A stretch of 64,000 bases of DNA, taken from NCBI GenBank assembly GCA_009859145.1, contig VRVR01000028.1:160438-224437 (forward strand). The letters run 5' to 3'. The position numbers and the translations under genes were made by a program. The stretch comes from Andalucia godoyi. Lineage: Eukaryota > Discoba > Jakobea > Jakobida > Andaluciidae. The notes under the pieces were generated by a model. The model saw nothing but the letters and a program-made list of their open reading frames with translations, made no database searches and was not told the DNA's origin. This document shows positions 41,081 through 51,770 of this stretch, in pieces (position 1 is the first letter of the stretch; each line of letters starts with the position of its first letter).

Positions 41081-41517
41081 AAAGAATGTGATATTCTTTT
41101 TTTCTGGCTTGCTGAACGTCATGTGTTGTGTGTTGTGTGTTGTGTGTTGTGTGTTATGTGTTCTTGTTCCTCCGTGTCTGGAGGAATCCAGGCGAAAGAA
41201 GAAGAGAAGGAAAACTAGTACGAAATTGTGTTCGAAATCGAAAATCTCGCAAGGAATCGAAATGTGTGATATCCACGTATGTATCGGAATCCGAAAGAAT
41301 TTGTGTTTGTGGCGTGATCGTCATTTTGTTGTCTCTGTCGTTGCTCAAAAATGATGTTGCTTCAGTAAAGAGAATGGTTTGATTGCCAGTTCATCCCACA
41401 TCACGTCTCTCTCTCTCTCTCTCTCTCTTGTGTGTGGCGTCAAGAAGGCACCGAGGGTTGCATGAAGGAGAAAGACAGAAAGAGAGAAAGAGATGTGTTT
41501 TACTCGGTGAGTTGTGT
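41081..41517. other. Convergent 3' region with short tandem repeats
   Basis: Between PEPCK (+) and otubain (-). It holds a 7-bp TGTTGTG repeat (41119-41160) and a (CT)n tract (41406-41429). No gene seen. Confidence 0.75.
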
Positions 41518-42546
41518 TCAGGTGGGAATCGCGGAGCCATGAGGAAGACGCTCTGCATGGTCGAGCAGATCATAGTGGCCTGGTCGGTACATCAAGTTCA
41601 CAGAGACACCCTCGAATCCCTCACGGAAATTGATACTTTCAAAATCGTACGTATTGACTTGGCCTGGTGTGCCATCCAGATACTCGACGTGCACTTTGAG
41701 ACACGGTACGGCTTGTACAAACGCTGAAAGTTGGACATGATCACCCTCCTTTCCCATCGGCTCGACCTCTGTCGCGCAGAAATCGGCCATTGCATAGAAT
41801 CCTTCTTGCAAAAACGGCATAAAGTCATCCGCATTGCTGCGCAGCGTAGCCGATGTGACGAAGCGCGTCCAGGACACAATGTATTCGGAAAACCCTTCCT
41901 GATTGAACAGCTCTTCCACCGCAACCACAAAGTCTGTCTTGGAAGCAAGTACCTGGTCAATTACGTCCTTCACACAGTCAACCATATCCTCTGCTGCAAA
42001 AGACGGGAACCCAGCCGCAAGAAACACATCCAATGTGCTCTGCACAAAGTCCCTCAACAGCACCAAATGGCCTTCTCCTCGCTGTGCCATCTGCTCAAAA
42101 ATCGAAAACGCAAGCGACCGATACATGCAGTTTCCGTCCGATCGAATCTGTCGATACCTCGGAAATCGCTGTGCAATCTTCAAGCTCTTTGCGTAAAATT
42201 CAGATCCCGGTTTGTAAGTTGCTGAAATGGACGACGAAGCAAGCCGCTTGCTCACAAAGGGCTGTCCTAACGAATGCGACCGTATCTCGTGCTGCTGACG
42301 ATCATAATCATCGTATGAATACGCAGATGCAGAAGACGACGAAGACGCCGAGGAACTCCCAGCGTGTGAGCGCAGGTTGTTGTTCAAATCACCACCATCA
42401 TTCTTTTGGTTGTTGTTGCTCTTACTATGACTACTACAACTATCATTATCACTGCTGCTGCTGCTGGCACTACAATGACTGCTACGATTATGATCCGTGT
42501 TATGGTCCGTATTGGAGGCATTGTGTTTGCTGGAATTGTTGCTCAT
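41518..42546 (-). CDS. Otubain-type deubiquitinase
   Basis: 342 aa. OTU-family cysteine protease that removes ubiquitin, preferentially K48 chains in OTUB1. Catalytic region IRSDGNCMYRSLAFSIFEQM with D137 and C140; catalytic His H324 in YRPGHYDLL; PEPTIDASE_C65 layout with FAAEDMVDCVKDV and TSATLRSNADDFMPFL between. The first ~90 residues are a low-complexity Asn/His/Ser tail with encoded SSS runs. ATG at 42546; the upstream frame is hydrophobic leader sequence only. Confidence 0.93.
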   Translation of the reverse strand: MSNNSSKHNASNTDHNTDHNRSSHCSASSSSSDNDSCSSHSKSNNNQKNDGGDLNNNLRSHAGSSSASSSSSASAYSYDDYDRQQHEIRSHSLGQPFVSKRLASSSISATYKPGSEFYAKSLKIAQRFPRYRQIRSDGNCMYRSLAFSIFEQMAQRGEGHLVLLRDFVQSTLDVFLAAGFPSFAAEDMVDCVKDVIDQVLASKTDFVVAVEELFNQEGFSEYIVSWTRFVTSATLRSNADDFMPFLQEGFYAMADFCATEVEPMGKEGDHVQLSAFVQAVPCLKVHVEYLDGTPGQVNTYDFESINFREGFEGVSVNLMYRPGHYDLLDHAERLPHGSAIPT

Positions 42547-42960
42547 TCTTTCCGTCTTTCTTTCTGTTATTCGATCTTTGTTTAACGAAGGTGTCTCGTC
42601 CAAAAAATAAATAAATAAAGAAATAAAGAAATAAATACAATAACAAAAACAAATCAAACAGAAAACAGTAACAATCAAAGACGATCGCTACTTTAACTCT
42701 GCTTTCTTTGAGCTGAAAATTCCTGAATCTCCCCAATTGATGAAAGGTTGATGGAGTTGAGGAGTCGAGGAAAAAAGAAAAGATGCATCAATTGAGTCTG
42801 TGTGTTCTCTGTTTTCTTACAGTAGAAGATTCGACGGGACGCAGAATCGGGAAAACGGCGTTCCATTTATTTTATTTTTCATACATAAATTATACATATG
42901 TGTGTGTGTGTGTGTGTGTGCGGTTGGTGAATTGACGTGGAGAAGTGTGGTGGATAGAAA
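42547..42960. other. Divergent promoter otubain / HYPK
   Basis: A/T-rich with TAAA/TAAT repeats (42600-42650) and a (GT)n tract (42899-42920) close to the HYPK ATG. No gene seen. Confidence 0.6.
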
Positions 42961-43254
42961 ATGGCGACCAAGGAAGCAGAGGCACAAAAGTCTCGATTGG
43001 ACTCGGTTCAGTCGCATGTGGATGCGGACGAGAGCTCGTCGATTGACACGGGAAGGGCCGCCGAAGCGCTCGCATCGCTCAAGCAAAGCACAAAATCAAG
43101 TGCACAACCGACAGTCATTCTCCAAAAACAAGACATCGATCTTCTTGTTTCGGAAATGGACATTTCAGAGACAGAAGCACAGAACCTCCTCATCAAAGCC
43201 GGTGGAAACTTCCAAACGGCACTTCAGTCGCTTGTTTCGAGCTCGGCTCCTTAG
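42961..43254 (+). CDS. HYPK: HYPK-like UBA protein, NatA-associated
   Basis: 97 aa. C-terminal UBA-like domain: ILQKQDIDLLVSEMDISETE then AQNLLIKAGGNFQTALQSLV, the same order as human HYPK (KKEDLELIMTEMEIS..A...L....GN...AL..L). HYPK binds and tunes the NatA N-terminal acetyltransferase and has chaperone activity. The acidic/Ser N-terminal half is variable. ATG at 42961. Confidence 0.85.
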   Translation: MATKEAEAQKSRLDSVQSHVDADESSSIDTGRAAEALASLKQSTKSSAQPTVILQKQDIDLLVSEMDISETEAQNLLIKAGGNFQTALQSLVSSSAP

Positions 43255-43440
43255 CCCCAGCTCTTTCCAATCATAAATGGATTTCAGAAATCCTTTACGC
43301 AGTCGTTTAGGACTCTTCTATTTTAATAATAAAAAATAAATAACAAGCAAATAAATAAATACATAAATACATAAATATCATCCAACACGATACATCCGAT
43401 TTTTGTGTGCGTTCTTCGTGGTTTTTAATACTCGGGGAGG

Positions 43441-46400
43441 TTAACGAACAAGCTTCAACACTTGTTCTGCAATGTCGCTCATGGCGGAGTCGTGCGAGGC
43501 CGCCAACGTCTGCAGAACATCGATCAGATTTCGGAAGCAAGCAGCGGACCTGAATAGAGACAGGTTCTTCGCGTCGTATGTAAGCGTATAGTAGAGTGTC
43601 CGTACTATACGGCGTGATCGAGCACCGCGCGTGCTCAACGCTGGAAGATCGTCGCGGAGGACATCGTTGAAAATGGAGAGCTTTGAATGTTCAAGGATCA
43701 CGGAGTGCGTAGACGGATAGATTTGAGCCGCGAGTTGGATGCAAAGAGCAGCCTTTTCTGATATCGGCTGATCATACAACGCATGCGACGAAAGAATGTC
43801 CATGAAAACTCCCACTGCGGACTTCAGTGGCTTGTTCTTTTCAATGCTCAGCTGCACAAACTTTTCATACTCGGCCGCTGCACTTGCGGCCTGTCCTTGC
43901 TGCTGCTGCTGCATGATTGCTTGGGAACACTGGTACATGAGGGTGGAAGCGAGCTCCAGGACAGGATCCAGGAAGTCTTCCAGTTCATTGTTCCACGCTC
44001 GTTCCAGCGATTTTGCAACCTTCCCAGGCAACTCATGCTTCAAAAGAAGCGACCGATCTACATCCTCCGATTGCACGATCTGCACAAACAGTCGAATAAG
44101 ATGAACATTGTGGTTGCGATGCGAAACATCAAGATAAGAAAGCAAAATCGGCATGATTTGCAGACGCACAAGCACCGATACCATCGCTGGATTTGCTTCG
44201 ACGAGCAGTGTCAGAAACTTAATACCATACAACGGAGTTGGTTCGGCGGCCTCGAGTACACGCTCAAACTGAGGAAGAATACTGCGGACCACCAGTTCAT
44301 TAATCCGCCGCGTGTTGGTCAGTTTCGGCTGCATCGCATCATACACGTTTGAAGACGGAGACAGGTACACCTGGAAAATGTCCATGATTTTCTTGAGCGC
44401 AAAGAATCGCACATCGTCGTGCACCTGAGCAGTCTGAGAGAGGATACTGATCAGTGCAGGAAGTAGGGTCCCCAGAATCGAAGTTTTCCAAGAAACAACA
44501 ATCTCTGGATCTTTGGTTACCTGCTCCAGGACCTGGAATGCAACGTGAACCTTGCGCAGAGCGGAGCCTGCCGGAGAGACCGACTCTGCAGATTGGAAAA
44601 AGCACGAAAGCGATTCAACCATATCCATGTCGAAGATCCTCTCCAAAAACAGTCTGCATTCTGCAAGTCTACATAAGAATACACTGTACTGCTCGAGTTG
44701 GTCATCGGTGAAAGACATCTGCTCCTTAAACAGCTGCAGTGCACACTGACGGCCGCGATGAACCAGTTGACCAACGACCAAATCGACAACCTCGGTAAGT
44801 TTCTTGTCCTTCTTGTCCGACGCGAGCTTTTCGATCGTAAGTGTGCACTTTTGCGCAATGGTAGACAGCGAAGACACATCTTGGATCGGCTGCTTGGAAT
44901 CTGACCTATCCGACACATTCAACAGCAAGACATGCAAATGGCCCACGGCCTTGATGCGAATAACCGGTGACGAGTGCATCATCAACCTACTGAGCGAAGC
45001 CGCATGTTCTGAAAAGCCCATTTGCAACAGCTGAGACGACCAGAAGGCACCTTTGGACGACAGACAAGCAGCGTTGACAATGTTGAATGCATGTTGCTGA
45101 ACGCCAACAACGGAGTCGTCCATCAGTGACGCAACCCTTTTCAATCCGACTCTCACAACAACGGCATTCGCAAAATCAGTTGAGATGCGGGACATGCGAC
45201 CCACCGTCGAAATGACCGTGGCCCGCAGCAGCTCAAGACCGGCAGCGGATAGATCGTGCGTTCCTTGACTTTGTGATCCTGAGAAAAACGGCACGGCAGC
45301 ATTCACAATCGCATCACTAGCAAACAATCGAGAAAACTCGCGGTTCTCTGTACACACGTTCTCAAGAACCTTCCACGTGTAAAGCTGAACAATGCCATCT
45401 TCCGTGGGGCGCAGACATCGGATCATCGCAGAATGGCATCCCTTTGGGATTGCCCACGCGCTTGCAGCATTGTCCGGGCTGTCTTCCTGCTGAGAATTCG
45501 CGATGACGTAGAAGCACAGTTCCCCCATGCATGCCATCGCCCGTCTCCTGACCTTGTTTTGATGATCAGAGCACAGCTCGGCAAGGGTCTGCAGAATCTG
45601 CGAATCTTGCAGCGCGGAATCAATGAACGTCGCATACCGAATCACCAAACCCATTATTGTGCACAGTCGGGAGCGGATTGTGGACGATTTGAAGGCCTTC
45701 AGAACCTTCACAAAGAGATGCATCAACGAAGAATTCACAATCAAGTTTGCCGAGCGAGAATCTGTGCACAATGACTGAAAATACGTCAGCATGTTCATCT
45801 TTTCGGACAAGTTTGTCTTTCCGGTAATGCACCTGTAGATCTTGGTTAGGAACGTTTCGATGTCCGGTGTACTCAGCGCCAGGAGTTCACTGACAGAGTA
45901 CGGTTGGACGGGAAGCATCTTGGGATCAAAGTCCGTCTCATCTGGTTTTTCAATCTTTGGATTTCCCACAATTGGTCGCACCGTGTTGTCGTGCTGTCCG
46001 AACAAGATGCGATCGAGGGATTCTGGAACTGGCTGATGTGCCACCTTCTGCAGGTTATCCAATTCCAAAGCAGCTGACTGCGGCCTTTTGAGCACAGCAG
46101 ATTTCTTCAGAGACGCACTGGAGCCTGGCTGTTGCGACGACGTCTGCTGATGCTGCGCCACATTGGATTGGATGCGCTGCTGCGGCTGATCATCCTCCAG
46201 CTGTTCCGAAGCAAACTCTTCGTCCTCGGTAGGAACATCGGACGATTCGTCAGACGACGCCACCGCAGACGCATTTCCAAAGTCAATCGCTGTGTTGGAA
46301 TTCATGTCAAGCACCTGCGAAGCTCGCAACGCCTTCATGACATTCTTATCCAGCGATGCTCGAGTAAATTTGGAAGTAAAATATTTTGAAAACTCTTCCT

Positions 46401-47223
46401 TGAATGGGTACTCGGGCATGTCGAGAGCTGCGGGGACAGCAGCGGTGGAAGCGCTCCAGAACGGATGTCTCAGCAACTCGGGCCATTTGATCCGAGCGAG
46501 CGGATTCTTATGCAGCAGTCTCTCCAGCAAATCCTGGAAACTGTCTGAGAACCCCGGAGGCAATTTTGGAACGGGATCATCCAATATCCGAGACGCCAGT
46601 TCCTCGAAATTGTTCGAGTAAAACGGTGTTTTCCCGACAGCCAGTTCATACAACAAGCAACCAAAGGCCCAAAAATCCGAAGCTGTTGAAAAATAAACCT
46701 GCGCGTCGAACAGCTCAGGAGCCATGTATGCAGGAGTGCCCTTAACCGATTGACCAGACGCAGCATTCAGCTTTGCATTTGCGAACTTTCTCGCAAAGCC
46801 AAAATCTGCAAGCTTCAAAATCCCAAATCCATCGACGAGTATGTTCGATGGTTTCAAATCGCAGAGCAGAACGCCTTGAGAATGCACGTACTGAAGCCCC
46901 GTGAGAATATCGACGCCTAGCGTTCGAACCGTGAATTCCGGCAAATGTCCATCCTGCAGCAGCAACGACAGCACATCGCCTCCCGTGCACAGCTCCAGCA
47001 CAAGCCAAATGTGATTTGTTGTTTCGTACCACTCAACAAACTTTAAAATGTTTGGATGCCGAAGTGGATACAGGATCTTAACTTCAGATAGAATCTTTTC
47101 CTTGTTCTGCGCCTTGTCCACAGACTTGATTGCGTAGTACGAAACGGTGCTTTTCTTACGGCCCTTGTACACTACGGAATGCGGTCCACGTCCGATTTCC
47201 CCATAAATCTGATAATTATTCAT
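43441..47223 (-). CDS. ULK4: ULK4/RUNKEL-type kinase with HEAT/ARM repeats
   Basis: 1260 aa. Kinase domain 4-285: GEIGRGPHSVVYKGRKK, lysine K33 (YYAIKSVDK), Glu48, the catalytic loop CDLKPSN with D123 and ADFGFAR with D141, then GTPAYMAPEL. WYETTNHIWLVLELCTGGD and CDLKPSNIL are hallmarks of the ULK4/RUNKEL family. ARM/HEAT helices fill ~480-1250. Plant RUNKEL acts at the phragmoplast, animal ULK4 in cilia and microtubules. Animal ULK4 is a pseudokinase; here all catalytic residues are kept except the His-Arg of HRD, which is Leu-Cys. ATG at 47223; divergent from CDK1. Confidence 0.9.
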   Translation of the reverse strand: MNNYQIYGEIGRGPHSVVYKGRKKSTVSYYAIKSVDKAQNKEKILSEVKILYPLRHPNILKFVEWYETTNHIWLVLELCTGGDVLSLLLQDGHLPEFTVRTLGVDILTGLQYVHSQGVLLCDLKPSNILVDGFGILKLADFGFARKFANAKLNAASGQSVKGTPAYMAPELFDAQVYFSTASDFWAFGCLLYELAVGKTPFYSNNFEELASRILDDPVPKLPPGFSDSFQDLLERLLHKNPLARIKWPELLRHPFWSASTAAVPAALDMPEYPFKEEFSKYFTSKFTRASLDKNVMKALRASQVLDMNSNTAIDFGNASAVASSDESSDVPTEDEEFASEQLEDDQPQQRIQSNVAQHQQTSSQQPGSSASLKKSAVLKRPQSAALELDNLQKVAHQPVPESLDRILFGQHDNTVRPIVGNPKIEKPDETDFDPKMLPVQPYSVSELLALSTPDIETFLTKIYRCITGKTNLSEKMNMLTYFQSLCTDSRSANLIVNSSLMHLFVKVLKAFKSSTIRSRLCTIMGLVIRYATFIDSALQDSQILQTLAELCSDHQNKVRRRAMACMGELCFYVIANSQQEDSPDNAASAWAIPKGCHSAMIRCLRPTEDGIVQLYTWKVLENVCTENREFSRLFASDAIVNAAVPFFSGSQSQGTHDLSAAGLELLRATVISTVGRMSRISTDFANAVVVRVGLKRVASLMDDSVVGVQQHAFNIVNAACLSSKGAFWSSQLLQMGFSEHAASLSRLMMHSSPVIRIKAVGHLHVLLLNVSDRSDSKQPIQDVSSLSTIAQKCTLTIEKLASDKKDKKLTEVVDLVVGQLVHRGRQCALQLFKEQMSFTDDQLEQYSVFLCRLAECRLFLERIFDMDMVESLSCFFQSAESVSPAGSALRKVHVAFQVLEQVTKDPEIVVSWKTSILGTLLPALISILSQTAQVHDDVRFFALKKIMDIFQVYLSPSSNVYDAMQPKLTNTRRINELVVRSILPQFERVLEAAEPTPLYGIKFLTLLVEANPAMVSVLVRLQIMPILLSYLDVSHRNHNVHLIRLFVQIVQSEDVDRSLLLKHELPGKVAKSLERAWNNELEDFLDPVLELASTLMYQCSQAIMQQQQQGQAASAAAEYEKFVQLSIEKNKPLKSAVGVFMDILSSHALYDQPISEKAALCIQLAAQIYPSTHSVILEHSKLSIFNDVLRDDLPALSTRGARSRRIVRTLYYTLTYDAKNLSLFRSAACFRNLIDVLQTLAASHDSAMSDIAEQVLKLVR

Positions 47224-47752
47224 TGCACTCGAAAGGCTAAAGTAGTCATGCAGTGACTCTGAGCAAGGGACTGTGTGAGCGAGTGAGAGAACCGAAGCCA
47301 AGTCTGAACGCACGAAACATCACACACGCTTGTTTATTTCCCAACCCAGGAACGTAGCTGGTGTCCTGAAAACCCTTGTGATCTCGACAAAAAGCCAGCC
47401 ATCGCCCCAGCATCAACCATCAAGCCCTCTCCTCCAGAATCAAACCCATGCATCCTCAAGCATCAAGCATACCTGTTTTGACAAGCTGACTGCTGTACCG
47501 CCCGCCACTTTCCGTTACGCGGGTCTCTCAATTCCGAATTCGGGGTTCTCTCTCGTCCAGTTATTGCATGTTGATCGAACGCTCTCTTTTCTCTTTTTCT
47601 TTCGTGTTTATAATTTTCTTCTCCTTTTATTTTACTCTCCTCCTTTTTCTTTTGTCACATTTCATTTTCTTTTCCTTTGCAATTTCAACAGGAGAGGAAA
47701 AGGGAGACGTACAGAGCACAGAGAGACAGAGAGTGAGTGAGAGAGTGAGTGA

Positions 47753-47800
<48 letters not shown>

Positions 47801-47810
47801 CATACACACT
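47224..47810. promoter_or_regulatory. Divergent promoter ULK4 / CDK1
   Basis: 587 bp. Contains GCCCGCCAC at 47500-47508 (E2F-like on the minus strand), a long pyrimidine tract (47578-47690) and the (GA)n tract 47757-47798 that ends ~13 nt before the CDK ATG. Confidence 0.45.
47757..47798. repeat. (GA)n microsatellite in CDK1 leader
   Basis: About 21 GA units in sense orientation just before the ATG, like the ProRS leader. Confidence 0.95.
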
Positions 47811-48713
47811 ATGGCGACTGCACTTGAGAGATACCGCAAGATTGAAAAGATCGGAGAGGGTACATATGGAGTTGTGTACAAGGCCGAGGATAAGGACACT
47901 GGACTTATTGTTGCGCTCAAGAAGATTCGACTTGAGAATGAAGACGAGGGTGTTCCGTCGACTGCAATTCGCGAGATTTCGCTGTTGAAGGAACTGAACC
48001 ATCCGAACGTGGTTCGTTTGCTGGAAGTTGTGCATTCAGACAACAAACTGCAGTTAGTCTTTGAGTTTCTGGACCAGGATCTCAAGCACTACATGGACCG
48101 TGCAGATGCGGCTTCGTTCACTCCGATGCTCATCAAGTCGTACATGTTCCAGATCCTGAAGGGGCTTTCGTTCTGCCATTCGCACCGCATCTTGCACCGC
48201 GATCTCAAGCCGCAGAACATGCTGATCGACCGCTCTGGTGTCATCAAGCTCGCGGACTTTGGTCTTGCTCGCGCATTCAACGTTCCTCTGCGTACGTACA
48301 CCCATGAAGTGGTTACCCTGTGGTACCGTGCGCCGGAAGTCCTTCTGGGATCCAAGCACTACTCGACCCCCGTGGACATGTGGTCCGTTGGCTGCATCTT
48401 TGCAGAGCTCGTTACGCGCACCCCGCTCTTCCCGGGAGACTCGGAAATCGACGAGCTGTACAGAATTTTCCGCATCATGGGTACTCCAACCGAGCAGGTC
48501 TGGCCCGGGTTTGACGCACTGCCGGACCGCATGGCTGCGTTCCCAAGCTGGAGACAACGAGACCTTCGCGAAATCGTGCCGGGTCTATGTGACGAGGGAA
48601 TGGACCTCCTGATCAAGATGCTGACGTATGATCCTGCTCGGCGAATCTCCGCCAAAGCTGCACTGGACCATCCGTACTTTGCGGATCTCGACAAGACCCG
48701 ATTCAACTACTAA
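47811..48713 (+). CDS. CDK1: Cyclin-dependent kinase 1/2 (PSTAIRE kinase)
   Basis: 300 aa. Cell-cycle Ser/Thr kinase activated by cyclins. Glycine loop GEGTYGVVY (15-23) with inhibitory T18 and Y19; K37; intact cyclin-binding helix PSTAIRE (49-55); catalytic HRDLKPQN with D131; DFG 149-151; activation loop [15 protein letters not shown] with T164 as the CAK site. Nothing is inserted or missing and no intron is needed. The ATG at 47811 lies directly after the GA leader. Confidence 0.96.
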   Translation: MATALERYRKIEKIGEGTYGVVYKAEDKDTGLIVALKKIRLENEDEGVPSTAIREISLLKELNHPNVVRLLEVVHSDNKLQLVFEFLDQDLKHYMDRADAASFTPMLIKSYMFQILKGLSFCHSHRILHRDLKPQNMLIDRSGVIKLADFGLARAFNVPLRTYTHEVVTLWYRAPEVLLGSKHYSTPVDMWSVGCIFAELVTRTPLFPGDSEIDELYRIFRIMGTPTEQVWPGFDALPDRMAAFPSWRQRDLREIVPGLCDEGMDLLIKMLTYDPARRISAKAALDHPYFADLDKTRFNY

Positions 48714-49008
48714 CCGGGCTTCTTTTTCCCCGTCCTTTCACCAACCCCCATCCAAGCAGCACTTTTCAACGCAGACGTCTAAAGAAAGGAGGGGGAGGAG
48801 GAGAAGAACGGAGGGAGGGAAAAAAAAACAACAACTAACTCAAATGCTTAGTAAATGAAAAATGTTTCCAAGAAGACAGTACCCTCCACTCCGCTGATTT
48901 CAATCTTTGAAAAGAAAAAAGGAAAGGAGAATCGACTGCATGAAAAATGGTTTTCTTTTTTAAAAAGCCTATCATGAACGAACAGAGCAGAAACGCAAGA
49001 CGCAAATC
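48714..49008. other. Convergent 3' region
   Basis: 295 bp between CDK1 (+) and the oxidoreductase gene (-). Purine-rich; nothing recognised. Confidence 0.7.
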
Positions 49009-50775
49009 TCACCATGCAAAGTACTCATAATGAACTTCCGACGGTGCGACGCCAAGAACCTGGTCAAGACAGCGGGCAACAATGGGAGTCATGACGGGCG
49101 GACCGCAGAACCAGTAGCTGCAGTGGGAATTGCGCACGTCAGTTTCTTTGAGAAACAAATCTCGAACAAGATCGTTTCCAAAGAATCCTTGCCGAGCGTG
49201 CTGGACCAACAACTCTCCGACACCCATTGCTTCCCGTTCGGCAGCAGTGCTCTCTGATTGCAGTTTGATCCACTGCGCGCAGGCATCCTTGACTGAGAAC
49301 AGAAGGACGACTCGGAAGGCTGTTGGATCGCGGTGATGATCCGTAAAGATACGGTGAATATCCGAGAAGAGTCTGAGAAACGCTGGTGAAAGATCTCGAC
49401 CATCTTTGATTCCCCAGATGAGAGTCGCCTTCTTTGGCAACCGGTGCTTCGGTAAATGGCGCATTCCCTCGAGCCACGACAGGAACGGAGTCACCCCTAC
49501 TCCTCCAGCAATCATCACGACATGATCGCCATGAGAAACAGCCGTGTCTAGCAGGAACGCACCGTACGGCCCTTCGACATGTACATATTCACCAACTTTC
49601 CACGACGGAACAACATTGGAGAAGCGGCCACCAGGCATCGTCTTGATCGTGAACTGCAGCGGCTGATCGGGCGCAGAGCTAATGGTGAATGGATGTGGCT
49701 CCGACCAGCCAAGTCCGACTGAATGTAGCATTGGTCGGACCACCGGAGACGCAATATCCTTTGAGATAATCGCAAACTGTCCGGCTCGTTGACCCGCAAG
49801 CGAATGCTGGCCTCGGTGACTGTCCAATGTCACTCGCGTCACATCATACGTGAGCTTCTCAACCTTTTGAATTCGTCGGATTTGATGCGTCCCCATCATG
49901 CCTGCAAGATCTGCTGTGCGATACGCCATTGTAAATGCAAAGGCGGCAATATTGGCGTAGACGGTCAGTCTCTTCATCTTGGCATTCACGGCTTTGGGCG
50001 ACATCATGGCCAATGCATGTGCATATGCGCAGAGGGTCGCAGCGTACGCAAGATAGTGCACGGGCTTCCACACCATATGTGGCAAATAGCCCTTTCGAAC
50101 TGGCAGTCGCCGCGCCAAGGCCGTGACCACAATCAACACCATGAGCCATATTGCCGATCTTCCGAGAAGCAGCCCACGCAGTCCCGTGGTCGTCGTGAGG
50201 TACGCTGCAGCCTGGAGAAGACCACCCCGCACATTTAGAAACGGGAATTGAGGAGACAGGCTCCAGTTCACAAACTTGGAGGCTTTCAGCACGCCGTGCA
50301 TCGACGCCAACCCGATCGCTGCATAACCCAACAACCGATGAAACGCAAGTGTCTTATCCAGTCCAAACGTCTTTTCGAAAACAGGAAGTCGCGCTCCGAG
50401 GATTGCCTGTGCGGTCATCATCTCCAAGGCCTGCAATCCCGCTGCATTGGAAATCGTCCTTCTCCACGGCTCACGAGACGAGGATCGCGACATCAGCGAA
50501 AGCATAAGCGATCCCACAAAGGGCGATGCAGATCCCACAAGGTACAGCTTCTTGATGAATTCATGGAAAACCCGTCTTCGCTTGATGGATCTGTGGGAAT
50601 CTGTACGGTCAAAGTTAGCCTGAGCAGGCGGCTGCGAAGACGCCACAAAATCCAGCGACTGGAACTGAGCAACGAGCTCCCGCAGCTGCGGAATCAGCTC
50701 GGAAGGGTTCAAATGGCCTGACAAGACGTGTAAGCGAGTAACGGGGCGCGAGTCTCCTGACTTTCCCCGAGGCAT
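49009..50775 (-). CDS. Ferric reductase / NADPH oxidase-like transmembrane oxidoreductase
   Basis: 588 aa. Electrons go from NADPH to FAD to two hemes and across a membrane. Heme ligands fit the FRE/NOX rule: H146 and H160 (13 residues between) and H240 and H253 (12 between), in helices FHRLLGYAAIGLASMHG and WKPVHYLAYAATLCAYAHAL. FAD motif HPFTISSAP (361-369). NADPH motifs GGVGVTPFLSWLEG (424 on) and YWFCGPP near the end, with the terminus EYFAW. No EF hands. It could reduce iron at the cell surface or make superoxide; the sequence does not decide. ATG at 50775. Confidence 0.85.
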   Translation of the reverse strand: MPRGKSGDSRPVTRLHVLSGHLNPSELIPQLRELVAQFQSLDFVASSQPPAQANFDRTDSHRSIKRRRVFHEFIKKLYLVGSASPFVGSLMLSLMSRSSSREPWRRTISNAAGLQALEMMTAQAILGARLPVFEKTFGLDKTLAFHRLLGYAAIGLASMHGVLKASKFVNWSLSPQFPFLNVRGGLLQAAAYLTTTTGLRGLLLGRSAIWLMVLIVVTALARRLPVRKGYLPHMVWKPVHYLAYAATLCAYAHALAMMSPKAVNAKMKRLTVYANIAAFAFTMAYRTADLAGMMGTHQIRRIQKVEKLTYDVTRVTLDSHRGQHSLAGQRAGQFAIISKDIASPVVRPMLHSVGLGWSEPHPFTISSAPDQPLQFTIKTMPGGRFSNVVPSWKVGEYVHVEGPYGAFLLDTAVSHGDHVVMIAGGVGVTPFLSWLEGMRHLPKHRLPKKATLIWGIKDGRDLSPAFLRLFSDIHRIFTDHHRDPTAFRVVLLFSVKDACAQWIKLQSESTAAEREAMGVGELLVQHARQGFFGNDLVRDLFLKETDVRNSHCSYWFCGPPVMTPIVARCLDQVLGVAPSEVHYEYFAW

Positions 50776-51093
50776 ACGATTCCTCAATAACGGTCCAAAA
50801 ACACACGCAATCTTGCAGAATGCAGAAATGGAAAAAGAAGGAGAAAAATTTTAAAATAAAAGGTGACGAACTACAAAAAAAATAATAGAATGAAGAATAG
50901 AAAAGGACAATATTGGATTGCAGAAGCTGCGTAGTGCGTACTTTGAGATATTCGTTTGGGGTCGAAAATCACCCTTGTCAATTCATCATCACCACGCATC
51001 AATAATGCACTACAGTATCCCCTACGCGCAGAGTTGACCGACATTTCCTGTCGTAGTGGAGCCATACTTCCCAAGACTTTGCGGGCTGTGAAA

Positions 51094-51530
51094 CGGCTAC
51101 ATTATACACTGAACATGCTGCATATCTACGAATAGACATGCATATTCAATCTTGCATCCCGTTGCCGCGAAGGGGATAGGCTCCAACACGCCTCACGGCG
51201 CTCTTCAGATAAATGTTCCGCGCTCCGTTCCCAATCTCGATCAATCGGTGAGCCACTTTCTCAGCGTGACACGTTGTTCCTGAGAAGGGTGCATTTTTTT
51301 GATTCTGACGGCCCTGGCAGCAGGCGCTTTCGTGTCCTCAGTTGCAGCGATTGATGCACCTGGAGATACGAGATCGTGTCTTGGCAGTGCGCTGAACGAA
51401 TGATGGATGGCTACGCGCAAGCACGAATTCCTGTGAAACAAACGTGCTACTGTCGGCCAGTATTGACCGTGTCTGCTCATGTATACTCCCCCGTATGCAT
51501 GACAATGACGTGCTATTATTCAACGGCATG
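51094..51530 (-). mobile_element. Dispersed repeat, subfamily A, copy A4 (mosaic)
   Basis: In inverted orientation both ends match A1-A3: the start (CACGTCATTGTCATGCATAC, read on the minus strand) and the core and 3' end (GCGCGGAACATTTATCT region to TATAATGTAGCCG). The middle ~180 bp (51246-51417) is unrelated to A1-A3, so this copy was rearranged or belongs to another subfamily. Confidence 0.65.
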
Positions 51531-51770
51531 ATTCATCTCGTCACTTCGGTTGGAGACAAGACCTTTCAGATGTCCGACGGTGCGCATTTCGGATGATGGA
51601 TCGGACATGATTATGGGACGGTGCGGGCAACATTTATCGTAGGTTGGGGCCTGTCCTCTTTCCCCGCCCCTTTCCGTCAATGCACAACACAGTCCGGGTT
51701 GCACCACTGGTTGATGACCCGTCGCCAGCAATGACTGTGAATGTATGATTAGTGTGCAATGAGCGCGAAT
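51530..51770 (+). mobile_element. Dispersed repeat, subfamily C fragment
   Basis: About 240 bp matching the 3' half of subfamily B with many changes: GTGCGGGCAACATTTATCG, then GGGGCCTGTCC...CCCGCCCCTTTCC and GTCAATGC, a GGGTTGCA block and the end GATTAGTGTGCAATGAGCG. It lies directly against A4 in opposite orientation. Confidence 0.5.
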
